Positions 37,346 through 47,773 of a DNA stretch of 64,000 nt are shown piece after piece. Source of the DNA: Cunninghamella blakesleeana (Eukaryota; Mucoromycota; Mucoromycetes; Mucorales; Cunninghamellaceae). Both the position numbers and the translations under genes were made by a program. Within the stretch, counting starts at the first letter, position 1; each line of letters starts with the position of its first letter. The stretch is from assembly GCA_017871115.1 (NCBI GenBank), contig JAFCIZ010000005.1, forward strand, positions 4,209,501 through 4,273,500. The letters are read 5' to 3'. A model generated the notes under the pieces. That model did no database searches. It saw nothing but the letters and a program-made list of their open reading frames with translations, and was not told the origin of the DNA.

Positions 37346-38393
37346 TTAATCACGATAAGGAGGAGGTTGAGTAGGGCGATTATCTAGAGGAACATATGTA
37401 GCTGGATTTTCATTTCTATTATTTTGTTGAGATAGAGACAAGACTAACCATTTTATACCAGGTATAGCATGCCACCAAGACTTTTTTGAAGTTTGCCATG
37501 CATCCCCTTCATCTGTTGCCGTTGTTACTGATGTTGATAACATAGGATCAGTTGCACTTGAATAATGATGATGGTCATCTCTATTTTGCCATTTTTCTAT
37601 TAAACCTGATACCCCAGACACTAATTTTCCAGCTTGTTGTCTTCCAACCAGAATACATATTACAAGAGCTCCTGTTGCTATAACGGAAATCGTAGCTGCT
37701 TTCCAATATTTACCGACTGTCATATTATTATAACCAAAAAACGGTAGATCTCTTGGAATCGTACAAACAGACTCATTCAAGTTACAATGTGCTGGTAATC
37801 CTTCACTTCCGAAAATACATTGCGAATTATATTGACAACTTGAGCCAATATTTCGTTTAGGTTGACATGTTTTTGTTTTTGAATCACAGTATGAAAATCG
37901 ACTACAATTGCCCAAGATGTCTAAATCTGCTATATTCAATGAATCCGATTCTATATAATTTACATATGCTTCTAAATCTTTTGAACGTGGAATAGTAAAG
38001 CATGGCTCCCCTGTATCGTTGTGTTGGATAGGAGGATAATAATCAAACACTATAAAAGGCTGACCTGTAACTTCAAAGCCTTCAAACTCACCTATATATA
38101 TGTTTATATTATATATATTATTTTATAGAAAAGTAAAAGAAGAAAAAAAGAAAAGAAGAGAACTTTTTTTTTGGTTAGTAAAATATATAAATACTGTATT
38201 ATATTATATTTTATTATTTTATCAACTTGCTTGCATTTTCACAAGTCAATCCTTTATGAGTTGCATAACAGGTATGTAAGGGATATAATGGACAATCTCT
38301 AGGACGATGACAATGATCTTGACTTGTCACTAATGATGTATATGACAGTAATATAAATAAAGAGAGTAGTATTGATGAAGATATAGAGCGCAT
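37346..38393 (-). CDS. Secretory-pathway single-pass membrane protein, Cys-rich ectodomain
   Basis: Two exons. Exon 1 starts at 38393 with a clear signal peptide (MRSISSSILLSLFILLSY, cleavage near TSQD), then a short Cys-rich stretch (HCHRPRDC, THKGLTC). The second exon begins near 38097 (EFEGFEVTGQPF) and runs to the stop at 37346-37348. The ectodomain has paired cysteines (GNCSRFSYCDSKTKTCQP, GSSCQYNSQC, HCNLNESVC) and N-glycosylation sites (NCS, NES, NMT). It is followed by one transmembrane helix (ATISVIATGALVICILVG) and a cytosolic tail of about 90 residues ending in a Pro-rich PTQPPPYRD, a possible PPxY-type WW ligand for an Rsp5-like ligase. The donor site of exon 1 is uncertain; a GTGAAA site at phase 1 keeps frame. 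The function is not recognised; a cell-surface or vacuolar sorting protein is possible. Confidence 0.7.
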
Positions 38394-39416
38394 ATGTTGA
38401 AATAAAAATATATTAATTAAAAAAAGGGGATAATGAAGATATATAAAATTAAAAAAAGAAAAGAATGAATAACTATGTAATCTTACAAATATATATATTT
38501 ATATATATATATATATATTTATAAAAATAAACAATTTTATATTAAGATATTAAATAAAGTTTTTATATTATATACAAAAAAAAAAAAAAAAGAAATGAAA
38601 GAAAAAGAAAGAAGAGTAAAGAAATAAAAAATTGGGAAATTTAAAAATATGGCGACATCACGGAGTTTAAATACGAGATTTAAAATTAAAAACTAACCTA
38701 TTAGATTATTGCCAAAATACTTCTCAATTGGCCCTTTTTGTTTTCCCTTTATCAATATTACATTATTTTTATAAAAAAAATATTAATCACTTGAATGATG
38801 TTTTGATTTAATAAATATAATAATGTTTTCAATTGAATATTATATAATCATTTTTCATATATACCGATAAAGGAAGAAATTTTGACTTTTTTATTTTATT
38901 TCATTTGAGATGATTAAAAAAATATTGTATCCCATCATTGGTCATTGGTAATAGTATTATTTTAAAATATTCATTAATATGCCTTTTTCATTAAAATGAT
39001 CTTTTATAACCTTATAGTTAGTTGTATTCATTTTTATTTTGCATAAAATTCACCAACACATATCACAAAAACCATCTGAGCTTATTTCTAACCAATCAAA
39101 TACATTAAGCTACTCTTATTTAAAGTTTTTATTTATTATTTACTGATTATAATCATTTACACATTGGATAATATTAAAAAATGAGAAAAAAAAAAAAAAA
39201 AAAGTATATATATATATATGTATACATATATATGTATTATATAATAATAATGATAATGATAATAATAATAATAACAATAGTAATTACGATAATAATGATA
39301 TTGATTGATTAAAAAAAAAACTTTTGAATATTATAATAAAAATAATTTTTTCTGCTTTTGTTATAAAAAAGTAGTATATTTACGTAGTATTTTTTTTTCT
39401 TATTTTTATTTATTTA
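38394..39416. other. Intergenic, no gene seen
   Basis: Upstream side of the membrane-protein gene and 3' flank of the MedA gene. It is AT-rich with A-runs (38575-38592, 39186-39203), TA runs and ATA/ATG-type imperfect microsatellites at 39200-39300. No coding signal. Confidence 0.5.
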
Positions 39417-41794
39417 TTAACCACGAGACATATGGCCAGAGACATTTCTTTGTTGCTGAGGTTGGTGATGATCATAATGAACAATACTTGCCGTACTACT
39501 ATAACTTGGTGTATATTTCCCAACGATTTTTTTAATAGCTGGACCTAATGTTGACCATAAAAACACTTTGACATCCTTCTCAATATTCCTAGGTTTTGGT
39601 GAAGGGAAACTCATGATCAATTTAAAAAATTCTACACTTTCAGGTCGAGTCTTTGCCGCTGTTAAAGGTCTTAAAGCTTCTAGATTGCGTCGAATTCGAT
39701 TCTTTTCTTCAACTGTGAATTCCACCCCAATTAAACCTTCAATTAATTGAATGCAATCTACAGAGGTAATAAAAAAATCATTTCTTTCTTGCCAATAGAT
39801 ACAGGATACTACTAGATTATCTTTAAATGAAGAGGCGGTGTTTCCTCCCGTTGTTGAAACATCCCCGCCAGTTTCTTGTTGTAACTGTAACCTTTGTGAT
39901 CGATATAATTCTTCATCCAATACTTCGTACCCACAATCAATTTGATGAGAGTTGGGTTGTTGTTGTCGCCAAAATCGTAAAACTCTTCTTCTCATATCCC
40001 ATTCTTTTGTTGTCCAATTCATTGTAGCAGCCATTAAATCACCATGGATGTTTAAATGTGGTCGACTGACAATACCTGCAAAAGGATGAGGGTGTTGATG
40101 TATATCTTGGTAGTTAGGTTCTGTTAGTTTTGATAATGATGGTTGTTGTTGTGGCTGTTGCTGTTGGGATGGAGGCACACCATAGGGTAATAAAGTAGGT
40201 GGGTGGTGCTGATGATGGTGATGTGACGATGAATGTGTGGAGGGAGATATTAATTTTTGATGTTGGGATTGATGTTGTAGAGGTGGACTAACAGGTGTAT
40301 TAGAAGGTATACCTGATGGATTCATATATGATTCATCACCATAATTGTATTGTGAAGGAGGGAAATAATGTGAACCATAATTACCAGTATTAGGTTGTAT
40401 ATACATAGGTGGGGGTTGTTGTTGCTGTTGTTGATTAGAGGGATAGGGTGGATAGGCTAAAGAATAACTATTACTATTATAATAAGAAGAAGTAGGTGGT
40501 GGAAAAGGTATAGAAGATCGTGGCATTATTTGTGGTGGAAGTTGCTGGTGATGTTGTTGTGGTTGCTGCTGCTGATAAGGTGGTGCAATATTCATATCAT
40601 TTTTTTGTTTAGATCTTTTTTGTGATTGATCTTGATCATGTTTTCCTGATTGCTGATATTGTGCATCAACTAATGAATTAGTAATAGTAGAATTAGTGGG
40701 CGAGGGTGGTGGAATTGTACTGGTAGTAGTAGAAGTATTGGCAGAATTATTAGTGCGTTGAAGTATAGGAGAATATCCAGCATTTATTTCAGGTGATTTA
40801 GTTATTGATTTATGTAAAGGTTCATTAGAAGTGGCTATATTCTCCATTATAGAAGTTGTTGAAGGACCAGTTGATACTTGTGTTTGGTTATACGGAGTTA
40901 TCAAATTCATAATATCTCCTTCACCAAATCCAACTGAAGAATCGATATAATCTTTAATAACATGGTTATGATTGTATATATATGGATATATATTTATATA
41001 TATTAAAAAATAAAAAATTGTAAAAAGAGAAAGAGAAAAATTAATTGTTTGAAGGAAAAAATATAAATATATTCGCTGAATTTTAATTTATTTTTATTTT
41101 TTATATTTACCTGTATGCGCCTTTTTTGCATAAAGATTTGAATCCAAATCATATAAAATGTCATCATCTGCTGACCTCTCTAAATAATATAAAATTATAT
41201 AAATAAATTCATTAAGAATTATTAAAAGAAGAATTATATTTATATCTATTATTTTTTTTTTTAAAAAAAAAAAAATAAAGTAAGAAAAATAAACTTACTA
41301 TTTTTTGAAACATAAGTAAAAGTGCCGATATGCCAATGATTTACTATGTGATCTTTAGATTGATCATAAGTACAAATAGCCAATTGAACTTGATCCCCAT
41401 TATTATTATTACTATTATCTTCTTGCTGTTGTTGAATAGATTCTAATCTAGGTATTTTAGCTAGTAATGTAGTCCAAATACTTTGATTTTTTTGCTGACG
41501 TTGCTGTGTTGTTTCCAAAATCATATTATTAAAAGCTAATTTCATTGGTAAGGTTATTTCGTGATCTTTTTCTTCCAAAATCACAGTTAATGTATCATCG
41601 ACATGACCTTGATGAGGTGTCCATTGAACTACCTTTGGCTTTTTTTCTGAATGATGATGATGATGGTGAAGAGGTTCCATTTCTGATTGTATAGAAGGCG
41701 AAGAATGATACTGTTTACGATCCATCATATTATTATATACATTTATAAAGGTTGAAGAGTTGTTATCATGTGATGTTCTAGTTGAATCATTCAT
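39417..41794 (-). CDS. medA: MedA (medusa)-type developmental regulator
   Basis: Homologue of the Aspergillus MedA/Medusa family (C-terminal domain DUF7082), nuclear regulators of sporulation timing, adhesion and morphogenesis. Exon 1 (41794 to about 41302) carries the family's N-terminal IPT-like block (VVQWTPHQGHVDDTLTVIL, WTTLLAKIPRLES, DQVQLAICTYD). A short exon near 41112-41180 (ADDDILYDLDSNLYAKKAHT) follows, then the main exon from about 40960 down to 39417. The main exon has a Gln/Pro/Ser-rich middle and then the conserved domain: MRRRVLRFWRQ, VVSCIYWQERNDFFITSVDC, EFTVEEKNRIRRNLEALRPLT, FPSPKPRNIEKDVKVFLWS and YTPSYSSTAS. The C-terminal block is nearly collinear with Dikarya MedA proteins. 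Inner splice borders are approximate. A DNA-binding or co-regulator role is taken from the family, not shown here. Confidence 0.85.
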
Positions 41795-42529
41795 TATAAT
41801 AAAAAAAATCGATTGATTTTTTTATAATTGTATATATTTTAGCTCAATGAGGGTATCAAGTAAAAAAAAAGTTCGTTGAATATATAATTTGCTTTAACGT
41901 TGAAGGAAAAAAGAAATGACGAAGATAAAAAAAAGATATATATATATATATATATAAATATATACAGTTGTTCTAAAGAAATTCTATTTTTTAACTTTTT
42001 TGAGTATATTTTAAAATAATAATGGAAAGAAAAACTAATCAAAGAAAGTTTGATACTTAAAAATTATATTTTTATATAAATCTCCTCGGTTTAATTGCAT
42101 ATGAGAATTTATGTTTGTTGTTTCATTTTTTTTTTTAAACTTTTTTTTTTTTTAGATAAAAAAAATTAAAGCACCAATAAAATGATGATAATGTGAAAAC
42201 AGCATTAATAGAAAGAAAAAAAAAAGCAATTCCAATAAAAAATATAAAAAAAAAATAAATAGAAAAGTGGATTATAAATTATAATCGTTCTGATAGATAA
42301 AGTATATAGAGTGCAGTTTGATTTTAATAAATGGTTTTGAAAAAATGTATGAGTTATATATTTATAAAATTTGACTTTTTTTAATGAAAATGGAATGAAA
42401 ATAAATAAGGTTATTTAAAAGATGAAGGATATACAAACGGTATCTTTTTTTTTAAAAAAAATAAATAAATAAATAATAATAATTCTAGATGAGTAAAATA
42501 AATAAATAAATAAGAAACTAATGCCGTAT
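41795..42529. other. Intergenic, promoter side of medA
   Basis: 0.73 kb of A/T-rich DNA upstream of the MedA start and downstream of the lipase-like gene. It has A/T homopolymers and a TA run (41937-41957). Nothing coding is seen. Confidence 0.5.
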
Positions 42530-45238
42530 TTAAGGAACTGATAATGCCATTGAAGGTGAACATTGTTGAGGATTTAAATTGATACCAAAAGCTGACCCAT
42601 GATGCTCCAAATCAAAAGTAGTGACAGGTAAATAACGATCTACATCATCTTCCATTCTATGAGGATGCTTCCCCTGTATCATATAACCCTTTCCATCGAT
42701 AACTGTTGTTTCTCCAATATGAACTAAGCCTGATGTCCTTGGAGGAAGATGTGCCATGATATCGGAAGGGTGCATGATTCTAATGGTTTCAATATTTTGT
42801 GCTAACAACAATTCTCCAAATTTTTCGTTTCCTAAACGAGGAGGATGTATACCACAATAAGTTACTGAACGATGATGTAATAATCCAGTTGAAACCAATG
42901 ATAATGAGCATATTGCTGCAACGGCTTTTTTTTTTTTTTGAATCATAAAAAAATGGAAAAGTGAAAAATAAGAAAAAACAAAAATATAAAAAAAAAGTAT
43001 AAAAAAAAAAAAAAAATAGTATACATTAATTAATATGACACTTTTTTTATACATCATTTGTTTTCTTTTCTTTTCTTTATATTTCTTTTCTTTACCTGAT
43101 CCTAAGCCATGACCAATAAAAACTACACCATAATGTTGAGGAGTATTTTGGGCTATACGCATTAATAACGTAGCAACATTTAATTCACACCGCCTCCAAG
43201 CGATTAATGCACCATTTAAAACCCAAGTTTTAGAAGTTGATTCTGATTCCGACGACGACGATGATATTGGCAAGGTAGAAGAATGGTTGATATTTTTTTT
43301 TTCATTCCTAGCATCATTATTTTTTCTAAGCAACTTCATTTTTTTGCTTATTTTTCTAGTACGAGATTCATGATAATGATGTTGATTGTCATAACCATTA
43401 TCTATTTTATTTTCTTCATCACTATGGTCTTCTTCTTCCCATACTACGGCAGAAAAAAAGGAAGGATCTAGGCCAGCCATTTTTCCATTTTGTTGATGGT
43501 TATGTAACATCAAATCTGGAAATACAACATGAATTTCTTGACGGGTATGGTCTACAACTATATATCCTTTTGCTTCGAAATTTGTCGAATGGGTGTTATG
43601 ATGGTGAGGGAGATGTTGATGTTGATGATAATAAGGAAGTGAAAAAGAACCAGTAGCAGCACCGGATGAACTAATAGAATCAGAATAAGAAAGGTGATCG
43701 AGTGAGTCGCGATGCATTGTTGTATTGACTTGGCGACGTGGGAATGTGTTGAAAGTAGAAGAAGCTTGATCTGCTTGTTTTACTGACGTTGGTATCATGA
43801 TGGGCGTTGGTGTAAGAGAATAAGGGCGAGTTGAGTGAGGAAAGAGATGAGTAGATTCAGTTGAAGTATTAATGATAGGTTGAAAATACGTAATAGTGAA
43901 GGTTGAATCGAATGCTTCCCTTTTATTACTTTTAGGTTTTGTGATACGTATGGATGGCACTTTATGATGATCTTCATCGTCGCTATTATTATCATGATCT
44001 GTAGTAGTATTTGATAACGAGGAAGAAGTTAATTGAGAATGCTGAGATAGCTGAATAGATGGTGTAGTAGGACGTGATAAAGACATTGTTTCCATATCTA
44101 ATTTTTTCCCGCATCTATTACAAATAAGGCAGTACAACTGATGCTGTTGATCCTTTTGTGCTGATGATTCAGTGGTTGATTGACTGTTTACAGCAAAAAG
44201 ATCATGTGATGATAGTGTAAGAGATTTGATATAGTGTTTCGTCTTTTCTTCTATTTCTCGAGACATATGAATAAAAGGTTTTTTTGATAAATCTAACTCA
44301 GGTAATCCATTTTGATTATTATTTTCTGTTAAATGGATTGGTGGAAGTGGTTTGGTCATTGGTATATAAGAAGCTGCTTGAAGTAATAATGATTTCGGCA
44401 ACATGAATAAATATAAATTGTTATTTTTATTACTATTATTATTATTATTATTATTATTATTGATGTTGTTGCTATCCATAGATTGATGCTGATGCTGATG
44501 CTGATGCTGGTATTGAGGTTTATTTGATGAATGATGCTGGTTACTATTATTATTGTTATTACTGTTGCCTCGAACTAAACGAGTAAGCCGTCTAGCTAAA
44601 GGTTTTGTTGTGCACGATTTTTCATTACATATGGCCAGTATAGGATTTTGAAGTATACAATAAGGATTTGAATTTAGATAAGAGCTATTATTATTATGAT
44701 AATTATAAGATTCTTGGTGATCAGGAGCAGAAGAAAAAGAGGGTTTTAAAGAACAAGTTTTTAAAAAAGTTTCAATATATTTTTCCTCTTGTAGTTGTAA
44801 TATTAACCAAGCATAACGATCAAGAGTTAACCATATGGATTGTGTTGGGTGAGTTTCCGAATTAGCACCCAAAGCTAAAAAGTTTTTAGTTGGATCATAG
44901 TGAACAAAAGCATGAGCATTATAGGTTTTTACAGTATTATTTGTGAACAAGTCAAGGGAATGAGGTTTAAATAGTAAGTTGGAAGAGTTTAAAATAGTAG
45001 CAGTTTGAATTTCGTTTTTAACAGTGATAGGTGCCGTTAAAGTTAAAGCTATTCCTTCTTTTGTAAAAGGTTGAGTATTTTCAAACATATTATCCGTTTC
45101 ATTTTCTTGTCGTTGTCGTTGATGACGAGGTGTCCACCATTGTTTAACACCTTTAAGCGTTTGAAGAAACTTTGTTGAAGTTGTTTTAGAAGGTGAATCT
45201 TCAAAAGGTAAAGAGATAATAAATGGTTTCGATACCAT
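42530..45238 (-). CDS. Lipase class 3-like protein lacking catalytic Ser (pseudo-lipase)
   Basis: Two exons join in frame: 43096-45238 (phase 1) and 42530-42924, about 845 aa. The first 570 residues are poorly conserved, with Asn, His and Ser tracts and a Cys pair (CLICNRCGKK). The C-terminal third is a lipase_3 fold: GYIVVDHTRQEIHVVF, CELNVATLLMRI, HYGVVFIGHGLG continuing across the junction into SAVAAICSLSLV, YCGIHPPRLGNEKF, and MHPSDIMAHLPP. In active members the elbow is GHSLG; here it is GHGLG (plus-strand bases about 43102-43116), and the strand normally followed by RGT reads VFPDLML. So the nucleophile and an oxyanion-hole segment are both missing, while the Asp block remains. A catalytically dead regulatory or binding role is inferred. 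The unspliced frame is also open (902 codons), but the spliced one restores family homology. No signal peptide. Confidence 0.78.
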   Translation of the reverse strand: MVSKPFIISLPFEDSPSKTTSTKFLQTLKGVKQWWTPRHQRQRQENETDNMFENTQPFTKEGIALTLTAPITVKNEIQTATILNSSNLLFKPHSLDLFTNNTVKTYNAHAFVHYDPTKNFLALGANSETHPTQSIWLTLDRYAWLILQLQEEKYIETFLKTCSLKPSFSSAPDHQESYNYHNNNSSYLNSNPYCILQNPILAICNEKSCTTKPLARRLTRLVRGNSNNNNNSNQHHSSNKPQYQHQHQHQHQSMDSNNINNNNNNNNNSNKNNNLYLFMLPKSLLLQAASYIPMTKPLPPIHLTENNNQNGLPELDLSKKPFIHMSREIEEKTKHYIKSLTLSSHDLFAVNSQSTTESSAQKDQQHQLYCLICNRCGKKLDMETMSLSRPTTPSIQLSQHSQLTSSSLSNTTTDHDNNSDDEDHHKVPSIRITKPKSNKREAFDSTFTITYFQPIINTSTESTHLFPHSTRPYSLTPTPIMIPTSVKQADQASSTFNTFPRRQVNTTMHRDSLDHLSYSDSISSSGAATGSFSLPYYHQHQHLPHHHNTHSTNFEAKGYIVVDHTRQEIHVVFPDLMLHNHQQNGKMAGLDPSFFSAVVWEEEDHSDEENKIDNGYDNQHHYHESRTRKISKKMKLLRKNNDARNEKKNINHSSTLPISSSSSESESTSKTWVLNGALIAWRRCELNVATLLMRIAQNTPQHYGVVFIGHGLGSGKEKKYKEKKRKQMMYKKSVILINVYYFFFFFILFFYIFVFSYFSLFHFFMIQKKKKAVAAICSLSLVSTGLLHHRSVTYCGIHPPRLGNEKFGELLLAQNIETIRIMHPSDIMAHLPPRTSGLVHIGETTVIDGKGYMIQGKHPHRMEDDVDRYLPVTTFDLEHHGSAFGINLNPQQCSPSMALSVP

Positions 45239-45867
45239 TTTTATTAATAATAATAAAAAAAGAAAAAAGAAAGAAAAAAGAAAAAAGGTCTATATATAAA
45301 GTGTGATAAAATAAAATAAAGTATTAAAAAAAAAAAAAAGTAATGAGAAGAGAAAAGAATAAAATGATAATAAAAATACTAAAAATACAAAAAAAGAGAA
45401 AAAAATAAAAAAAAAAAATGGCGTTGGTTTAAAAAAAAAATTAAAGTTCAACAGGAACGAAAAATAATAATAAATTCAATAAATATAGAGGCACAAGTGT
45501 TTATGAAACTGGTTTTTTTTTTTTTTTCCTTCTTCCTTCCTTTTTTATATTATATAAATATAAAAACAATTAATTATATTTTAATACTTTTATATATGAA
45601 GTATAAAAAAATCATCGATCGTTTTTTTATTTGTTTATTTACAACGGACAATGAAACATATTATTCTTACATATAAGGGATTATTACGTACAGGAGTGGG
45701 ACAAATTTCCAATCTTTGTCTTTTGGAAAATATTCCAGTCATTGTAGTTTAAAATAGACAAGTTTAGTTATTTGTTTTGAATGATATATACAATAGTAAA
45801 TAACTATAATAAGGTTTGTTTTTTTCTTTACACTATTTGGTAATGATAATAATAATGTTATTATAGC

Positions 45868-45899
<32 letters not shown>

Positions 45900-46104
45900 T
45901 GTACTTATATACATACAGATATACATATATATTTATATAAAATAGTTGGTTTTTTTTATTTTTTCTGTCAATAATAACTATACTCACAAATGGAACCATA
46001 AAAAAAAAGTGCTTTAAAAAAAAAAAACTTTTTGTAACACGTGCAACCTAATTCGGTCATAGTTTATAATATTTTGCATCTGATTTTTTGAATATTGCTT
46101 TAAA
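45239..46104. other. Leader region of lipase-like gene with possible orphan exon
   Basis: A/G-rich leader (45250-45460), poly(T) at about 45513-45526, TA run at about 45869-45896. Within it, minus-strand bases 45739-45668 read MTGIFSKRQRLEICPTPV and a few more codons, followed by a strong 5' splice site (GTAAGAATA). This could be an upstream exon of the lipase-like gene or a relic. See the findings. Confidence 0.4.
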
Positions 46105-46665
46105 ATGAGAATAATAAAAATAGATGAACGCCTGTGTTATCGAAAACCTACTCAACATTTAGAAAAAACACATAAAATGAACCAGCAAATAGAAGTAAAT
46201 CAAATGCAAGTACGAAAATTAAAAATAAAAACAACTACATTTTTTTCAGCATATAGAGGTTTAGGGGTAAAATATACATATATTATATATCTTAGGGAAT
46301 CGATATATCAGAAAATTTTGACTTTTATTACCAGCTTGATATAAATATGACTAAATGAAACAAAATAATAAAAACAACAATAATAATAAAAATTGAGCTA
46401 AATCAGAGTGCTTCGGTTATTTGCCTTTAAATTGTACAATAAACATCATCCAATCTAATAAAAATAAGATTTTTAAAATTGATTGTACTGTGGGCAATCG
46501 ATGTTTGCTATGGTATAGCGTATTATAATTGTTCTTCGGTTGCAGTTTGTGTGTTATTTATTTTCTTGATTTTCTCTAATGTTGGACACTACTAGTGACA
46601 AATATCTTTATTGTAAATTCCCCGCCCCCAGTTCCATACCATATTAACAAAAGTTTGAACCCAAA
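46105..46665 (+). pseudogene. Possible second Tc1-like transposase relic
   Basis: A 79-codon plus-strand frame (46105-46344) contains RKPTQHLEK and, after a gap, FFSAYRGLGV followed by RESIYQKIL. This resembles the Tc1-like series W-R-K-P-G-E ... WG-C-F-S-A-Y-G-x-G ... Y-x-x-I-L. Downstream the frame is full of stops and no DNAPxH block is clear. Imperfect inverted ends may exist: AAACTTTTTGTAAC near 46026-46039 and TTAACAAAAGTTTG near 46643-46656. The evidence is weak, and an unrelated decayed sequence is possible. Confidence 0.33.
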
Positions 46666-47773
46666 AGAAAAGAGCGCCTTTTAAATTTGGTTGATCAATT
46701 TTTTTCTATAAAAAATGAAATAGTTTAAATCTATTTCAAATTGCCGAGTCCTTGTGAATCATTATTTTAATCAATAATTTGGCCACAAATTTACCTTCAT
46801 CGACCTTTTTTAACAAACACATACATATTCCAGTTTACCAATCCCTCTTGTCAAGCTGTATGCAAATAAAGTAGACATTCTTTGCTGTCTTTAAGGATCG
46901 ACCTTATCAAGGAAGATATCATTACTTTTTTTAGATAAAGTTTCCTTCCGTTAATTATTTTCTAGATTGATTTTTGGTATGTTTTTTTTTTGTCATTGAA
47001 CTCTTTTGCTGTAAATACTCTTTGTTCAAGTAGTTGAAGCGATAGACAATATATCATAGAAAAATCTGTTACTTTTAGCTTGAAAATAGATATTGTTTTA
47101 TGCGATATTTTATTTATTATTATTGCTCAGTTTTTTTGTTTATTTTTATTTTACTATTACATAAATATCTTGTATTACATTGTTGCTATAATAAAGTAAA
47201 ATGTTATTTTCATAAACTAAATAAATTGCTTGCACCATAACTACCAAAAACTATTAATTATATAATCAAATTCGCTGCATTTTGATTAACAAATTCATTA
47301 GACAGAGGGTTTTCATATTTTCGTACATTGTTCACGTTACTCTTTGGATAGCGTTCTGTTTATAATCACCTTTTTTTTTTGATCAAAAAATTAAAAAAAA
47401 TTGAAATATGAAAAAAAATAAAAATAAAAAGAGGTAGATCCTTTTATAAAAATGAAAACGCTGATAAATAAATAATAAACACGCTGTTTCAATTTTATAC
47501 TATATCATCCAGTGATCTTTGATATCTTATCTGTTCATTGATAAATATTAAACTAGAATCTATATAAAAGTCATATATTTCTAAAGAAAAAAAAAAAAAA
47601 CTTGGTTACCTTGCTCGCATATTGCTACATATGGTTATTTATTTAATTAGATTTTGGCATTTTATTTCTATACAATATTTTTAGGCACACATCTTTAAAT
47701 TTTTCTAACAAGTATATACGCAGATAAATATGAAGTGACCTATTGGGAATGGTTAACCTATTTTTCTATCACA
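46666..47773. other. Gene-free AT-rich region
   Basis: No exon, RNA gene or named repeat is recognised. Composition is a little less simple than the microsatellite-rich intergenic DNA, as expected for old decayed sequence. Confidence 0.45.

Noticed and set aside
43094..43471. Open frames opposite the lipase-like gene and other long genes
   Set aside because: Shadow frames of low-complexity coding sequence with no independent support.
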